A DNA stretch of 64,000 bases from VXYL01 sp964348085 (GTDB lineage: Bacteria; Pseudomonadota; Gammaproteobacteria; Pseudomonadales; Azotimanducaceae), in the NCBI GenBank assembly GCA_964348085.1, contig CAYGBI010000010.1, positions 1-64,000 of the forward strand. The letters are read 5' to 3'. The translations under genes were made by a program, and so were the position numbers. Positions within the stretch are counted from its first letter, which is position 1; every line of letters starts with the position of its first letter. Below, one piece after another: positions 38,895-47,273 of the stretch. Under the pieces are notes generated by a model. It was not told the origin of the DNA. It worked only from the letters and a program-made list of their open reading frames with translations, and ran no database searches.

Positions 38895-39758
38895 ATGACT
38901 GCCACGCCCGTCGCCTACATGGCGCGCACGCGCCGCTACTACGAGGCGCAGGGATTCGACAAGGCCTATACGTGGGCGTGCTTCGACGACGCGCCGTTCG
39001 CGCCTTTGCCGAAGCCCTTGGCCGAGTGCCGGCTAGCGCTCGTAACCACCGCCGCACTCTATGACCGAGAGGCATCGGATCCGCGCTACGTCGCCTCAGC
39101 AAGCGCGGTCGAGCCACCGCCGCGGCTGTTCGCCAACGACCTCGCTTGGCACAAAGGCGTCACGCACCTCGAAGATCGCGGTTCCTACTTCCCCATCGAA
39201 CCGCTCCGCGAACTGGTCGCCAAGGGGCGCCTTGGCGGTGTCGCCGAGCGCTTCCACTGCTTGCCCACGGAATACAGCCAGCGGCGCACGATGCGAACCG
39301 ATGCGCCGGAAATACTGAAGCGCTGCCGGGAGGACGGCGCGGACATCGCCTTACTCGTACCGTTGTGACCGGTCTGCCATCAGACCGTGAGTCTGACCGC
39401 CCACTACCTCGAAACGCACGGCTTACCGACGGTGATCTTGGGTTCCGCGCTCGATGTGGTGGAGCATTGTGGCGTGGCGAGGTTCGCATACTTGGACTTC
39501 CCCCTCGGCAACCCCTGTGGCAAACCTTACGACGCCGACATGCAGCGAGACGTCGTGTTCGCCGCCATCGACCTGTTCGAGAGCGCCGAGGCGTCGAGAA
39601 CCACGTTGCGGCTGCCGCAACGCTGGAGCGACAGCGAGAGCTGGCGAGACGACTACATGGCGGTGCGAGAGGAGGACTTGGCGGTCCTGCGGCGCAAGGG
39701 CGAGGAGCGCCGGGCGGGACGTCAAGCGTTGCGGGAGGCGGGCAGGGTGCGTCGCTAG
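38895..39758 (+). CDS. GrdB-family selenoprotein (glycine/sarcosine/betaine reductase selenoprotein B-like), read through UGA as selenocysteine
   Basis: The frame from the ATG at 38895 meets a TGA at 39366-39368 and continues in the same frame to 39758, for 287 residues with selenocysteine at residue 158. The text on both sides belongs to one protein: DIALLVPL, then the TGA, then PVCHQTVSLTAHYLE and LGSALDVVEHCGVARFAYLD, as in the GrdB/PrdB-like family where homologues carry Cys or Sec in a (C/U)xxC redox motif. Here it reads UxxC. A SECIS-like hairpin follows at once. GrdB in anaerobes is the substrate-binding Sec subunit of glycine reductase, but no GrdA/C/D genes are present, so the role here is different and unknown. 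A Cys-to-stop mutation is the alternative. Confidence 0.85.
39369..39399 (+). promoter_or_regulatory. Putative bacterial SECIS hairpin
   Basis: Directly after the UGA, TCAGAC (39380-39385) pairs with GTCTGA (39391-39396) around the loop CGTGA, whose second base is G; the loop starts 17 nt after the UGA. That geometry (short stem, G early in the apical loop, about 16-37 nt from UGA) fits the general bacterial SECIS model. A mutually exclusive 7-bp hairpin CGGTCTG/CAGACCG around CCAT (39370-39387) is also possible. SelB binding is inferred, and no selA, selB, selC or selD gene is in the window. Confidence 0.6.
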
Positions 39759-39815
39759 TGTTCTGTCCGGGTAATTTCTCGCATCGCAGCGCTCGCTCAG
39801 CGTACCGACGCTAAC

Positions 39816-40898
39816 ATGCTCGTGCTCGGCGTGGAGACGTCCTGCGACGAAACCGGTGTCGCGCTCTACGATTCGACCGCCGGAGTGGTCGCGCAGTCGC
39901 TCTACAGCCAGGTGGAGCTGCACGCCAAGTACGGCGGCGTGGTGCCGGAACTGGCATCCCGGGATCACATCCAGAAGCTTCTTCCCTTGCTGCGGGAACT
40001 GTTCGACAAAGCCGGTTGCTCGCCCGAGGATTTGCACGGCGTGGCGTACACGGCCGGGCCGGGGCTTATCGGTGCGCTGATGGTGGGCGCGGGCGTCGCT
40101 CGCTCGCTGGCGTTCGGCCTCGACATTCCCGCCATCGGCGTCCATCACATGGAAGCGCACCTGCTAGCGCCGCTGCTTGGCGAGGCGAGCCCGCCGCTGC
40201 CATTTGCCGCGTTGCTGGTTTCCGGCGGCCACACTCAAATCTTCCGCGTCGACGGCATTGGCCGCTATCGGCTGCTTGGCGAGAGCTTGGACGACGCCGC
40301 TGGCGAAGCGTTCGACAAGACGGCGAAGATGCTGGGCCTCGGCTATCCGGGGGGGCCGGCCATTGCGACGGTTGCGGAGCGTGGCGACCCCGGGCGGTTT
40401 CGCTTTCCCCGCCCGATGACGGATCGGCCCGGCCTCGACTTGAGCTTCTCCGGCTTGAAGACCTACACCCGCAACACGATTGCCGAACATGCGCCGCTGA
40501 CGGCGCAAGACATCGCCGACATCGCCCGCGCCTTCGAGGAAGCGGTGGTGGACACGTTGACCATCAAGTGCCGGCGGGCGGCGCGCGATGCCGGCCTCGA
40601 GGCATTCGTAGCTGCCGGTGGCGTCGCCGCCAATCGACGGTTGCGTAGTCGCTTGGCTGCGGCGCTGCCGCACGTGGTTTACGCGCCGCCGGCGCTATGT
40701 ACGGACAACGGCGCGATGATCGCCTATGCCGGGGCGTTGCGCCTCTTGGCGGGGGAGCGCGACTCCTTGGCGATCGACACTCGTGCCCGATGGCCGATGG
40801 CGGACCTCAGGCCGCCCTTCGCGCAACCCGAACGTGCGCCGGGCGCGGCCGCTACGAGCCCAAGCGATCAAGAGCCGCGCGTGCCGAGGGGCGGGTAG
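39816..40898 (+). CDS. tsaD: tRNA N6-adenosine threonylcarbamoyltransferase
   Basis: A 360-residue protein of the TsaD/Kae1/Qri7 family, which transfers the threonylcarbamoyl group from threonylcarbamoyl-AMP to A37 of tRNAs that read ANN codons, working with TsaB and TsaE. The N-terminus MLVLGVETSCDETGVALYD and the iron-binding HHMEAHLLAPLL are diagnostic, as are VSGGHTQIF and LSFSGLKTYTRNTI. It has a C-terminal tail about 20 residues longer than usual (ERAPGAAATSPSDQEPRVPR). It starts at the ATG at 39816, 57 bp after the GrdB-like gene on the same strand; whether they share a transcript is unclear. Confidence 0.97.
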   Translation: MLVLGVETSCDETGVALYDSTAGVVAQSLYSQVELHAKYGGVVPELASRDHIQKLLPLLRELFDKAGCSPEDLHGVAYTAGPGLIGALMVGAGVARSLAFGLDIPAIGVHHMEAHLLAPLLGEASPPLPFAALLVSGGHTQIFRVDGIGRYRLLGESLDDAAGEAFDKTAKMLGLGYPGGPAIATVAERGDPGRFRFPRPMTDRPGLDLSFSGLKTYTRNTIAEHAPLTAQDIADIARAFEEAVVDTLTIKCRRAARDAGLEAFVAAGGVAANRRLRSRLAAALPHVVYAPPALCTDNGAMIAYAGALRLLAGERDSLAIDTRARWPMADLRPPFAQPERAPGAAATSPSDQEPRVPRGG

Positions 40899-40901
40899 CG
40901 G

Positions 40902-40907
40902 TATACT
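40902..40907 (+). promoter_or_regulatory. Possible -10 element upstream of the TonB receptor
   Basis: TATACT lies just after the tsaD stop, about 97 bases before the receptor start; a short CGCC/GGCG hairpin follows. No -35 and no recognisable Fur box were found. Confidence 0.3.
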
Positions 40908-41003
40908 TCGCGCATCGCCGATTGGCGAGTTCCCCCACCACCGTCGGCGTCGCCGTTATCCGCGCGAACTGACGATTGTTCTTTGCGTTATGAGAGGAGA
41001 GGC

Positions 41004-43247
41004 ATGAGGGTTGTCGGGCGTCTTTTGATCGCAATGCTTGTTTCGGCGGCAGCGCCGATGAGCGCCGAAGATGTCAGCGACGTCGAGGGGTCGGTAGACG
41101 ACACGATTACCGTCGTCGCCACCCGCACCGAGCGGTCGCTCGACGAAGTGGCGGCTACGGTTTCGGTCAAGACGGCGGAAGACATCGAGCGGGAATTGGC
41201 TCGCGACATCGCGGACTTGGTGCGCTTCGAGCCGGGCGTGACCGTGTCGGGCACGGGCGACCGCTTCGGCTTGGACGGCTTCAATATCCGCGGCATCGGC
41301 GGCAACCGCGTGTTGACGCTGATCGACGGTGTGCGCGTTGCGGAGGCGTTCTCCTTCGGCCCCTTCCTGAGTGCCCGGCGCGACTTCGTCGACGTCGACA
41401 GCCTGAGCCGCTTGGAAATCGCCCGCGGGCCTATTTCCTCGCTCTACGGCAGCGACGCCTTGGGCGGCGTGGTGGCATTGACCACCAAGCAGCCGCGCGA
41501 ATTGGTGGGTGAGGACCGACCATTCGCGGCCACTTTCAAGGGCGGCTACTCCGGTGCCGACGACAGCGTCGCGGGTACGTTCGGCTTGGCGGGCGGCTCG
41601 GAAACGATCTCCGGAATGTTGCTCTACACTCGCCGCAGCGGCGACGAAACGACCAATATGGGGGCAACGGACGGTACCGGCGCCGGGCGCGAGCGACCGG
41701 ATCCGCAGACCTTCGGGCTCGACAACTTCACCGCCAAGTTGGTCGCTTCTCCGTCCGAGACCCATGCGTTCACGTTGGGCCTCGACCACTACACCAACGA
41801 CACCGAGACGCGCATCCTGTCGGACTACGGCAGCCGCGTCTTCGGCACGACCGTCGATCGTCGGGACGCCGACGACGCCCGCCGGCGGCACCGTTGGTCG
41901 ATGGACTACCGCTACGCGGGTGGGCTCGGCGTCGCCGACACCGCCCAAGTCACCCTCTATCGTCAAAGTTCCGAAACGGAGCAGGTCACCTTCGAGGACC
42001 GCACGACGCCCGCTCGCGCCAAGCAGAGGCGAGAACGGAAGTCCTCCTACGACCAAGAAATCGATGGCGTCATGGTGCAGTTGGGCAAGGCCATCGACGC
42101 TGGCGGCGCTCGCCATTTGTTTACCTACGGCATCGATTACACGGTCACCGACAGCGCCTCGATCCGCGACGGCGGAACGTTCGACGCATCCGGCGCTCCG
42201 TTGTTCGAGTTTCTGCCCCTGCCGACCCGCGATTTTCCGCTCAGCGAAGTGGTGCAATTCGCCATGTTCGTCCAAGATGAGGTGGAGTTGCTCGACGGTC
42301 GGCTCGTGTTCACCCCGAGCATTCGCTTCGATCGTTTCGACGCCGATGCCCGTGCCGACTCGATCTACCTGAGCGGCAATCCCGGCTCGCTACCGCCGCA
42401 GGACTACGAGGATTCGGCGCTAACGACCAAACTCGGCGCGTGGTATGGCTGGTCGGACCGATACTCGGTCTACGCTCGCTACAGCGAGGGGTTTCGTGCG
42501 CCCCCTTACTCCGCCGTCAACGTCGGCTTCACCAGTTTCCAAGGCGGTTACAAGACCATCGCCAACCCGAATCTGAGATCCGAACGCAGCGAAGGACTGG
42601 AAATCGGCATGCGCCTGCGTAGCGAGATTGGCAGTGCGCAGTTCGCCGTGTTCCGCAACGACTACGAAGATTTTATCGAGTCGCTTTCCGTCGCCGCGGA
42701 ACTCTTGATGAGCGGCGCCGCGGCGCAGCTACCGACCAGTCTCGGCATCGATCCCGCGGACGGTTTGCTTACTTTTCAGGCCGTCAACAGGGAGGATGTG
42801 ATGATCCAAGGTTGGGAGGCTCGCGGCAACTTGGTGACCGAGGCTGGGCTGACCGCCCGCGCCGCAATCGCCTACGCCAAGGGCGAGGACCGACAAAACG
42901 ACCAACCGGTAAACGAGATCGAGCCTTTAACGGCGGTCTTGGGCCTCGGCTACGAGGCCGCGGATAATCGCTGGGGTGCGGAACTCGTCGCCACGTTGGC
43001 CCGAGGCAAGGACGAGTCGGACATCGACCCGATCAGCGGCCGCCTCGCGACAGGCGGATACGGCATCATCGACCTCTTGGCGCATGCCGACCTTGGCGAG
43101 CGCGTGCGCCTCAATGTAGGCCTATTCAATATCACCGACCGGACGTACATTCGCTGGGCCGATACCGTGGCCATCGGCAGCGACGCGGCCCGACGTTTCA
43201 CACAGCCGGGCTTCCATGCCGGCATGTCGTTGCGGATGGCGTTCTAA
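41004..43247 (+). CDS. TonB-dependent outer-membrane receptor (hemoglobin/transferrin/lactoferrin type)
   Basis: A 747-residue outer-membrane receptor. It has a cleavable signal peptide (MRVVGRLLIAMLVSAAAPMS), a TonB-box-like DDTITVVATRTE near residue 30, a plug domain (about 35-155: FNIRGIGGNRVLTLIDGVRV, ARGPISSLYGSDALGGVVAL) and a 22-strand barrel. The conserved barrel segment ARYSEGFRAPPYSAVNVG and NPNLRSERSEGLEIGMRL are typical of heme or protein-bound iron receptors. The ATG at 41004 has GAGAGGAGAGG just upstream. It ends in the aromatic MRMAF type C-terminus expected for barrels. No exbB/exbD/tonB genes lie nearby. Heme or iron uptake is likely but the ligand is not proven. Confidence 0.93.
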   Translation: MRVVGRLLIAMLVSAAAPMSAEDVSDVEGSVDDTITVVATRTERSLDEVAATVSVKTAEDIERELARDIADLVRFEPGVTVSGTGDRFGLDGFNIRGIGGNRVLTLIDGVRVAEAFSFGPFLSARRDFVDVDSLSRLEIARGPISSLYGSDALGGVVALTTKQPRELVGEDRPFAATFKGGYSGADDSVAGTFGLAGGSETISGMLLYTRRSGDETTNMGATDGTGAGRERPDPQTFGLDNFTAKLVASPSETHAFTLGLDHYTNDTETRILSDYGSRVFGTTVDRRDADDARRRHRWSMDYRYAGGLGVADTAQVTLYRQSSETEQVTFEDRTTPARAKQRRERKSSYDQEIDGVMVQLGKAIDAGGARHLFTYGIDYTVTDSASIRDGGTFDASGAPLFEFLPLPTRDFPLSEVVQFAMFVQDEVELLDGRLVFTPSIRFDRFDADARADSIYLSGNPGSLPPQDYEDSALTTKLGAWYGWSDRYSVYARYSEGFRAPPYSAVNVGFTSFQGGYKTIANPNLRSERSEGLEIGMRLRSEIGSAQFAVFRNDYEDFIESLSVAAELLMSGAAAQLPTSLGIDPADGLLTFQAVNREDVMIQGWEARGNLVTEAGLTARAAIAYAKGEDRQNDQPVNEIEPLTAVLGLGYEAADNRWGAELVATLARGKDESDIDPISGRLATGGYGIIDLLAHADLGERVRLNVGLFNITDRTYIRWADTVAIGSDAARRFTQPGFHAGMSLRMAF

Positions 43248-43428
43248 CCGGGTCTAACCGGGTGAGCGAAGGGCCGTTGTTAGGCAGGGGTCGCCGTCGT
43301 CTTTGCCAGCGCCCTGAATGGGCGTGGCTTGATGAGGTCGGGCTCACCCGGTCGCGGGTTGAGCCCGGCGGACGACAGGATGAACCCCGACGCGCAGTGC
43401 CGCGGGCTGCTTAATCTGTCGGCGCCGG

Positions 43429-43900
43429 CTAGTTGCTTGGCGGTGGCTCAGTGAACACTTCGCCGGCGCGCTCGGCAGCGAGGCGGCGCTGGTTCCACGC
43501 CGCCCACTCGGCCATGGCCTCGTATCGGCCTTCCGCGCGGCCTTCCTCTCGGCCTCGGGCTTTGTGCTCCTCGATCACCGGGATCACGAAGCGGTTGACC
43601 ATTGCTTGATACAGCGACAACAGTATTCCTCCTATCATGTTGATGACGCGCGCCAGCAGCATCGAAACGATCGATCGCTACTCCCACGCCCACCGTGCCC
43701 AAGTCCGCAACACCGCCAAGGCGGCGTCCGGCCAAGGCGCGGCGACGGCCATGCCTTGGCAGTCTCTCAGACGATTTGGGCCAGGGCGGCAAGCCATAGC
43801 GCGCCGGCGAGTCCGAAGAACATGCACGCATTGCGCACCGCGGCACCCCAAACCGACACATGGTTCCGGAGCGGGGTGTCGCGGACGATCCGACGGACGC
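43429..43900 (-). pseudogene. Decayed tandem copy of the small membrane protein gene
   Basis: This copy aligns along its length with the intact gene at 43941-44435. Where the intact gene reads ...LVQIVYKTVKAW, this one has TGA at 43767-43769 in place of the Tyr codon, then a one-base deletion about 25 bases on, and later a four-base GATC duplication near 43670. The two indels restore the frame, so the last 77 codons (from MLLARVINMIGG to FTEPPPSN) remain readable. An in-frame stop plus indels marks a pseudogene. A shorter product from the ATG at 43662 could still be made. Confidence 0.75.
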
Positions 43901-43940
43901 CCCGACTTGTGACGCGGGCTAATCGGTCATTCGGCGCCGG

Positions 43941-44435
43941 CTAGTTGCTCGGCGGCGGCTCGACGAACGCTTGGCCGGCCCGCTCGGCGACGAGGCGGCG
44001 CTGGTTCCACGCTGCCCACTCGGCCATGGCCTCGTCTCGACCTTTCTCGATACCTTTCTCGATGCCTTCCTTTCGGCCTTGAGCTTTGTGCTCCTCGATC
44101 ACCGGGAGCACGAAGCGGTTGACCATTGCTTGATACAGCGACAACAGTATTCCTCCTATCATGTTGACGGCGCGAGCGAGCAGCATCGAAACGATCGCTG
44201 CTCCCAAGCCCACCGTGCCCAAGTCCGCAAGCACCGCCAAGGCGGCGTCCGGCCACGGCGCGGCCGACGGCCATGCCTTGACGGTCTTGTAGACGATTTG
44301 GACCAGGGCGGCAAGCCACAGCGCACCGGCGAGCCCGAAGAACATGCGCGCGTCGCCAGCCGCGACACTCCAAACCGACACTTGGTTCGAAGGGCGGGGC
44401 GTCGCCGACGGCAGCATCCAGCGCGACCAGTTCAT
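43941..44435 (-). CDS. Small membrane protein of unknown function with charged coiled-coil tail
   Basis: A 164-residue protein with two hydrophobic segments, MFFGLAGALWLAALVQIVYK (about residues 31-50) and a region around VLADLGTVGLGAAIVSMLLA (67-88), and probably a third weaker one, MIGGILLSLYQAM. The C-terminal part is strongly charged with a repeated pattern, EEHKAQGRKEGIEKGIEKGR, and ends VEPPPSN. The family is unrecognised. A tandem, decayed copy follows it on the same strand, so the gene was duplicated locally. The repetitive EKG(I) segment suggests a helix or coiled coil facing the cytoplasm. Function unknown. Confidence 0.65.
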   Translation of the reverse strand: MNWSRWMLPSATPRPSNQVSVWSVAAGDARMFFGLAGALWLAALVQIVYKTVKAWPSAAPWPDAALAVLADLGTVGLGAAIVSMLLARAVNMIGGILLSLYQAMVNRFVLPVIEEHKAQGRKEGIEKGIEKGRDEAMAEWAAWNQRRLVAERAGQAFVEPPPSN

Positions 44436-44618
44436 GATCCGCTCCTGTCCGGTTGAGTTCGGACATTGTGGCGGGAGTCGTCATGCGAAAACTACGGCCA
44501 GCGGCTGCAAACCGCGTAAGAAATTCGCCACTCATCGTGTGCGATATCGTCGCTTCTCGGTCGAATAGGGCGTGATACGCCCCTTGTCGCGCCCTCTGTA
44601 CCCCCCGAGCGCTCGAAA

Positions 44619-45662
44619 TCAGCGTGCGGCGACCACAACCCCGTGTTCCCGGCGAAGATGCGCCGCCAGCAAGTCCGCACCGAAGTCGGCGCCCGGCCGA
44701 TGCCAGACCGCATGCACATGGTCGCCGCCTTCGGTGTTGTCGATCTCCAGCAGGAGCCCGGGGCCGGAGATGCGTGTGTAGAAGGAAAACGGCGGATCCT
44801 CCGTGGCGACGAAGGCGAAGTGTAGTCCCGGACGCGCCGCATCGATCTCCGTGCGTCGTGCGGCCGCGATGCGGGCGTTCCAGAATCCGGCAAAGTGGTC
44901 CAGCAGCGAGTCGAGCACTGCCTGCTGTTCGGTGTTCATCGATGCGCGCGCCAAGCCCACTGGCGCCGGGTCGGCCAGCGTGCGCACCTGCCCGATCATG
45001 TGGCCTCGGTCGGCCTTGAACGGCAGCGTTGCGGCGGTGCGTTGTGCCTCATCGAGGCTGCTGTAGAGATCCCGCGCGAGTTGCTCTTCGACGCCTAGGG
45101 CGGCGACGCCGGCCGATGGCAGTCCGGCAGGCACGAGGCGCGGTTCGGCGCCCAGAAAGAGCGGCAGAGAGGCAGGCGCATGTCCCGGCACCGACGTGAC
45201 GTGCAACGACAGATGATGGCCTTCGTAGCGGAAGCTCCAAGCCCTATCGCTGGACGGTTCGCCGAAGAATGCCCAGTAGTACCGTCCGGGGTCGCGTAGT
45301 CCCAGCGGGCGCAGCAGGACGGACTCCCTCTCCCGGACATCCCGTTCGAGCAGCCGAATCGCTCGCAACTTCCCAAACCCTTGGCCGGACAGGGTGGCTG
45401 CGAGCAATGCGTCGCCCGTCTCGTAGCGAACGCCGTCGAGGTCGCCATGGCGCAAGCCGTCGAGATTGGTCGGCGCATAGCGGATGTCCAAGCGTTCCGA
45501 ATCGGCGAACGGCCATGAGGCCTCGTCGCGCTCGTCTTCGGTCAACGCCGCAAGGAAGCTGCGGGCGTGTTCGGCAAGGGTCGGTGGATCCGCTGCCGCG
45601 CTGCCGACCGCGATCAACGCGGCGCAAGCGAGGGCGTTCAGAGTGGCGAAGTTCATGTGCAT
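44619..45662 (-). CDS. DUF3500 family protein, exported
   Basis: A 347-residue protein matching the DUF3500 pattern of unknown function. A signal peptide is visible (MHMNFATLNALACAALIAVG, then SAAADPP), indicating export to the periplasm or outside. Conserved features include GRYYWAFFGEPSSDRAWSFR followed by YEGHHLSLHVTSVPG, and near the end SFYTRISGPGLLLEIDNTEG followed by GDHVHAVWHRPGADFG. The start is not firmly fixed: GTG at 45686, ATG at 45662 or ATG at 45656 would all give the same mature protein. It stands alone on its strand, after the small membrane protein and beside another membrane protein gene. Confidence 0.82.
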   Translation of the reverse strand: MHMNFATLNALACAALIAVGSAAADPPTLAEHARSFLAALTEDERDEASWPFADSERLDIRYAPTNLDGLRHGDLDGVRYETGDALLAATLSGQGFGKLRAIRLLERDVRERESVLLRPLGLRDPGRYYWAFFGEPSSDRAWSFRYEGHHLSLHVTSVPGHAPASLPLFLGAEPRLVPAGLPSAGVAALGVEEQLARDLYSSLDEAQRTAATLPFKADRGHMIGQVRTLADPAPVGLARASMNTEQQAVLDSLLDHFAGFWNARIAAARRTEIDAARPGLHFAFVATEDPPFSFYTRISGPGLLLEIDNTEGGDHVHAVWHRPGADFGADLLAAHLRREHGVVVAAR

Positions 45663-45728
45663 GGTGTTGCCCGCTTGTGCTGTCACTGCCTGATCGCCGC
45701 GGCAATCAGCATATCCTCCGCCCCGCCG

Positions 45729-46439
45729 CTAATCCGTTCGCGGCTTCCGCTCTTCCCAGCGAACGCAGAGCGCATTCGTATCGCTGACGATGGCCAGATG
45801 CAACACCGGCAACGCCGCCACCATCGCTACCTCCACGGCCCGTGCCCAAACACCACCTACGACACCGATGGCGGCGGCGGAGAACACGACGACGACGGTG
45901 AGCGCCACGCCGCCGAACCCCTTGGTGCGCAGCCGCTGCGACGCCGCCATCTCCCGCATTCGCCAAGCAAGAAAGAGTCGCTCCCAGCGGTTGCTTGAGG
46001 ATGTCCAAACGCGCACGCCGGTATCCGGCCAGTTGGCGAGGACGTCGCGCGCGTACCACGGCCACCAGAACCAAGCGACGACGACAAAGCCGAGGCCGGC
46101 GAGTAGGGCGGACGCTTCGAGCACCTCTTCTCCCGGCAGCGAGAAAATGCCAACCGCGACGGTGAAGACGACAAGGGCGAATACCAGCAGCCAGCCCAGC
46201 ACGAAGCCGGTGAAGCCGAGGAAACTGAACACTAAGCCAACCTTCGACTCCCCGACGATGGATTTGCCCACCCCGAGGACGGCCGCCGCCTTGCGCAGGA
46301 ACAGCGGCAGCAACAGCACGAGCATCGGGAAGCGATAGGTAGGGTCGTGGAACATGACCGTGAAAAGCACTGCCAGAGCAGTCGGCAGCGCCAGTGGCGC
46401 GTAGATCAAGCCTCGGCGCGAGAGCTTCCCTTCGAGCAT
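45729..46439 (-). CDS. Hypothetical multi-pass membrane protein
   Basis: A 236-residue integral membrane protein with about five or six hydrophobic segments: LALPTALAVLFTVMFH, FPMLVLLLPLFLR, VFSFLGFTGFVLGWLLVFAL, ALLAGLGFVVVAWFWWPWY, and VALTVVVVFSAAAIGVVGGV. A polar loop around residues 135-165 contains TSSSNRWERLFLAWRMREMA. No family recognised. It begins three bases after the stop of the last Opp gene on the same strand, so it may be the distal gene of that operon, although the join has no obvious ribosome-binding site. Function unknown. Confidence 0.65.
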   Translation of the reverse strand: MLEGKLSRRGLIYAPLALPTALAVLFTVMFHDPTYRFPMLVLLLPLFLRKAAAVLGVGKSIVGESKVGLVFSFLGFTGFVLGWLLVFALVVFTVAVGIFSLPGEEVLEASALLAGLGFVVVAWFWWPWYARDVLANWPDTGVRVWTSSSNRWERLFLAWRMREMAASQRLRTKGFGGVALTVVVVFSAAAIGVVGGVWARAVEVAMVAALPVLHLAIVSDTNALCVRWEERKPRTD

Positions 46440-46442
46440 CTA

Positions 46443-47273
46443 TCAAAGGCCGAGCTCGCGACGATCTAGCGGCTTAAGCGCGATGTCCGGGTCGGGCGAC
46501 GGAATGGCCGAGAGCAAGAGACGAGTGTAGTTCTCCTGCGGGTTGGCGAAGATGTCGTCCACGGTGCCGGCTTCCACCACACGGCCTTGGTGCATGACGA
46601 GGATGGTGTCGCAGATATGTTCGACGACGCTCAAGTCGTGCGCGACGAACAGATACGTGAGGCCGAGCTCGCGCTGCAAATCTTCCAGCAAGTTGATGAT
46701 TTGCGCTTGCACGGAAACGTCGAGCGCGGACACGGATTCGTCGCAAACGACTAGATTGGGGCGCAGAATCAGCGCTCTTGCGATGCCGATGCGTTGCCGT
46801 TGGCCGCCGGAAAAGGCGTGTGGATAACGGGTGAGCGAGTCTTGATCGAGTTGCACATGGTGCAGCATGTCGACGACGGTTTCGAGGCGTTCGCTCCGGT
46901 TGCCGACGCCATGGATCACCAACGGCTCCTCGAGGATCTGCCGCACGGTCATGCGCGGGTTGAGCGACGCGAAGGGGTCTTGGAAGATCATCTGCATTTC
47001 GCGGCGCAGCGGGATGAGCTCTTTGGCCGTCAGGTTTTGCAGCTCCACCCAGCCTCCCGAACTGTTGAAGCGGACGACGCCTTGGTCCGGGTCGATGGCG
47101 CGCAGGATGCAGCGCACCAACGTCGTCTTGCCGGACCCGGATTCGCCGACCACGCCCAAGGTCTCCGAGCGTCGCACTTCGAAGGAGACGTCTTCCACCG
47201 CCGGCACGCCGTCGAATGCCTTGGATAGGCCTTCGACAGTGAGCAGCTTGTCGTCCGGCAACGATGGGTTCAT
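46443..47273 (-). CDS. Oligopeptide/dipeptide ABC transporter ATP-binding protein (OppF/DppF type)
   Basis: A 276-residue ATPase energising a peptide- or nickel-type importer. It shows Walker A VVGESGSGKTTLVRCILRAI, Q-loop QMIFQDPFASLNPRMTV, signature AFSGGQRQRIGIARALILRP, Walker B LVVCDESVSALDVSVQ and the switch His in FVAHDLSVVEHICD. The ATG at 47273 overlaps the stop of the previous ATPase as ATGA. It is the last transporter gene in the coupled operon IPMDH-like, OppA, OppB, OppC, OppD, OppF. The typical C-terminal extension of OppD/OppF is shortened. Confidence 0.95.
   Translation of the reverse strand: MNPSLPDDKLLTVEGLSKAFDGVPAVEDVSFEVRRSETLGVVGESGSGKTTLVRCILRAIDPDQGVVRFNSSGGWVELQNLTAKELIPLRREMQMIFQDPFASLNPRMTVRQILEEPLVIHGVGNRSERLETVVDMLHHVQLDQDSLTRYPHAFSGGQRQRIGIARALILRPNLVVCDESVSALDVSVQAQIINLLEDLQRELGLTYLFVAHDLSVVEHICDTILVMHQGRVVEAGTVDDIFANPQENYTRLLLSAIPSPDPDIALKPLDRRELGL

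Noticed and set aside
43767..43769. In-frame TGA in the decayed membrane-protein copy as a second selenocysteine
   Set aside because: The intact paralogue has Tyr (TAC) here, not Cys, and indels surround the site, so it is a pseudogene stop.
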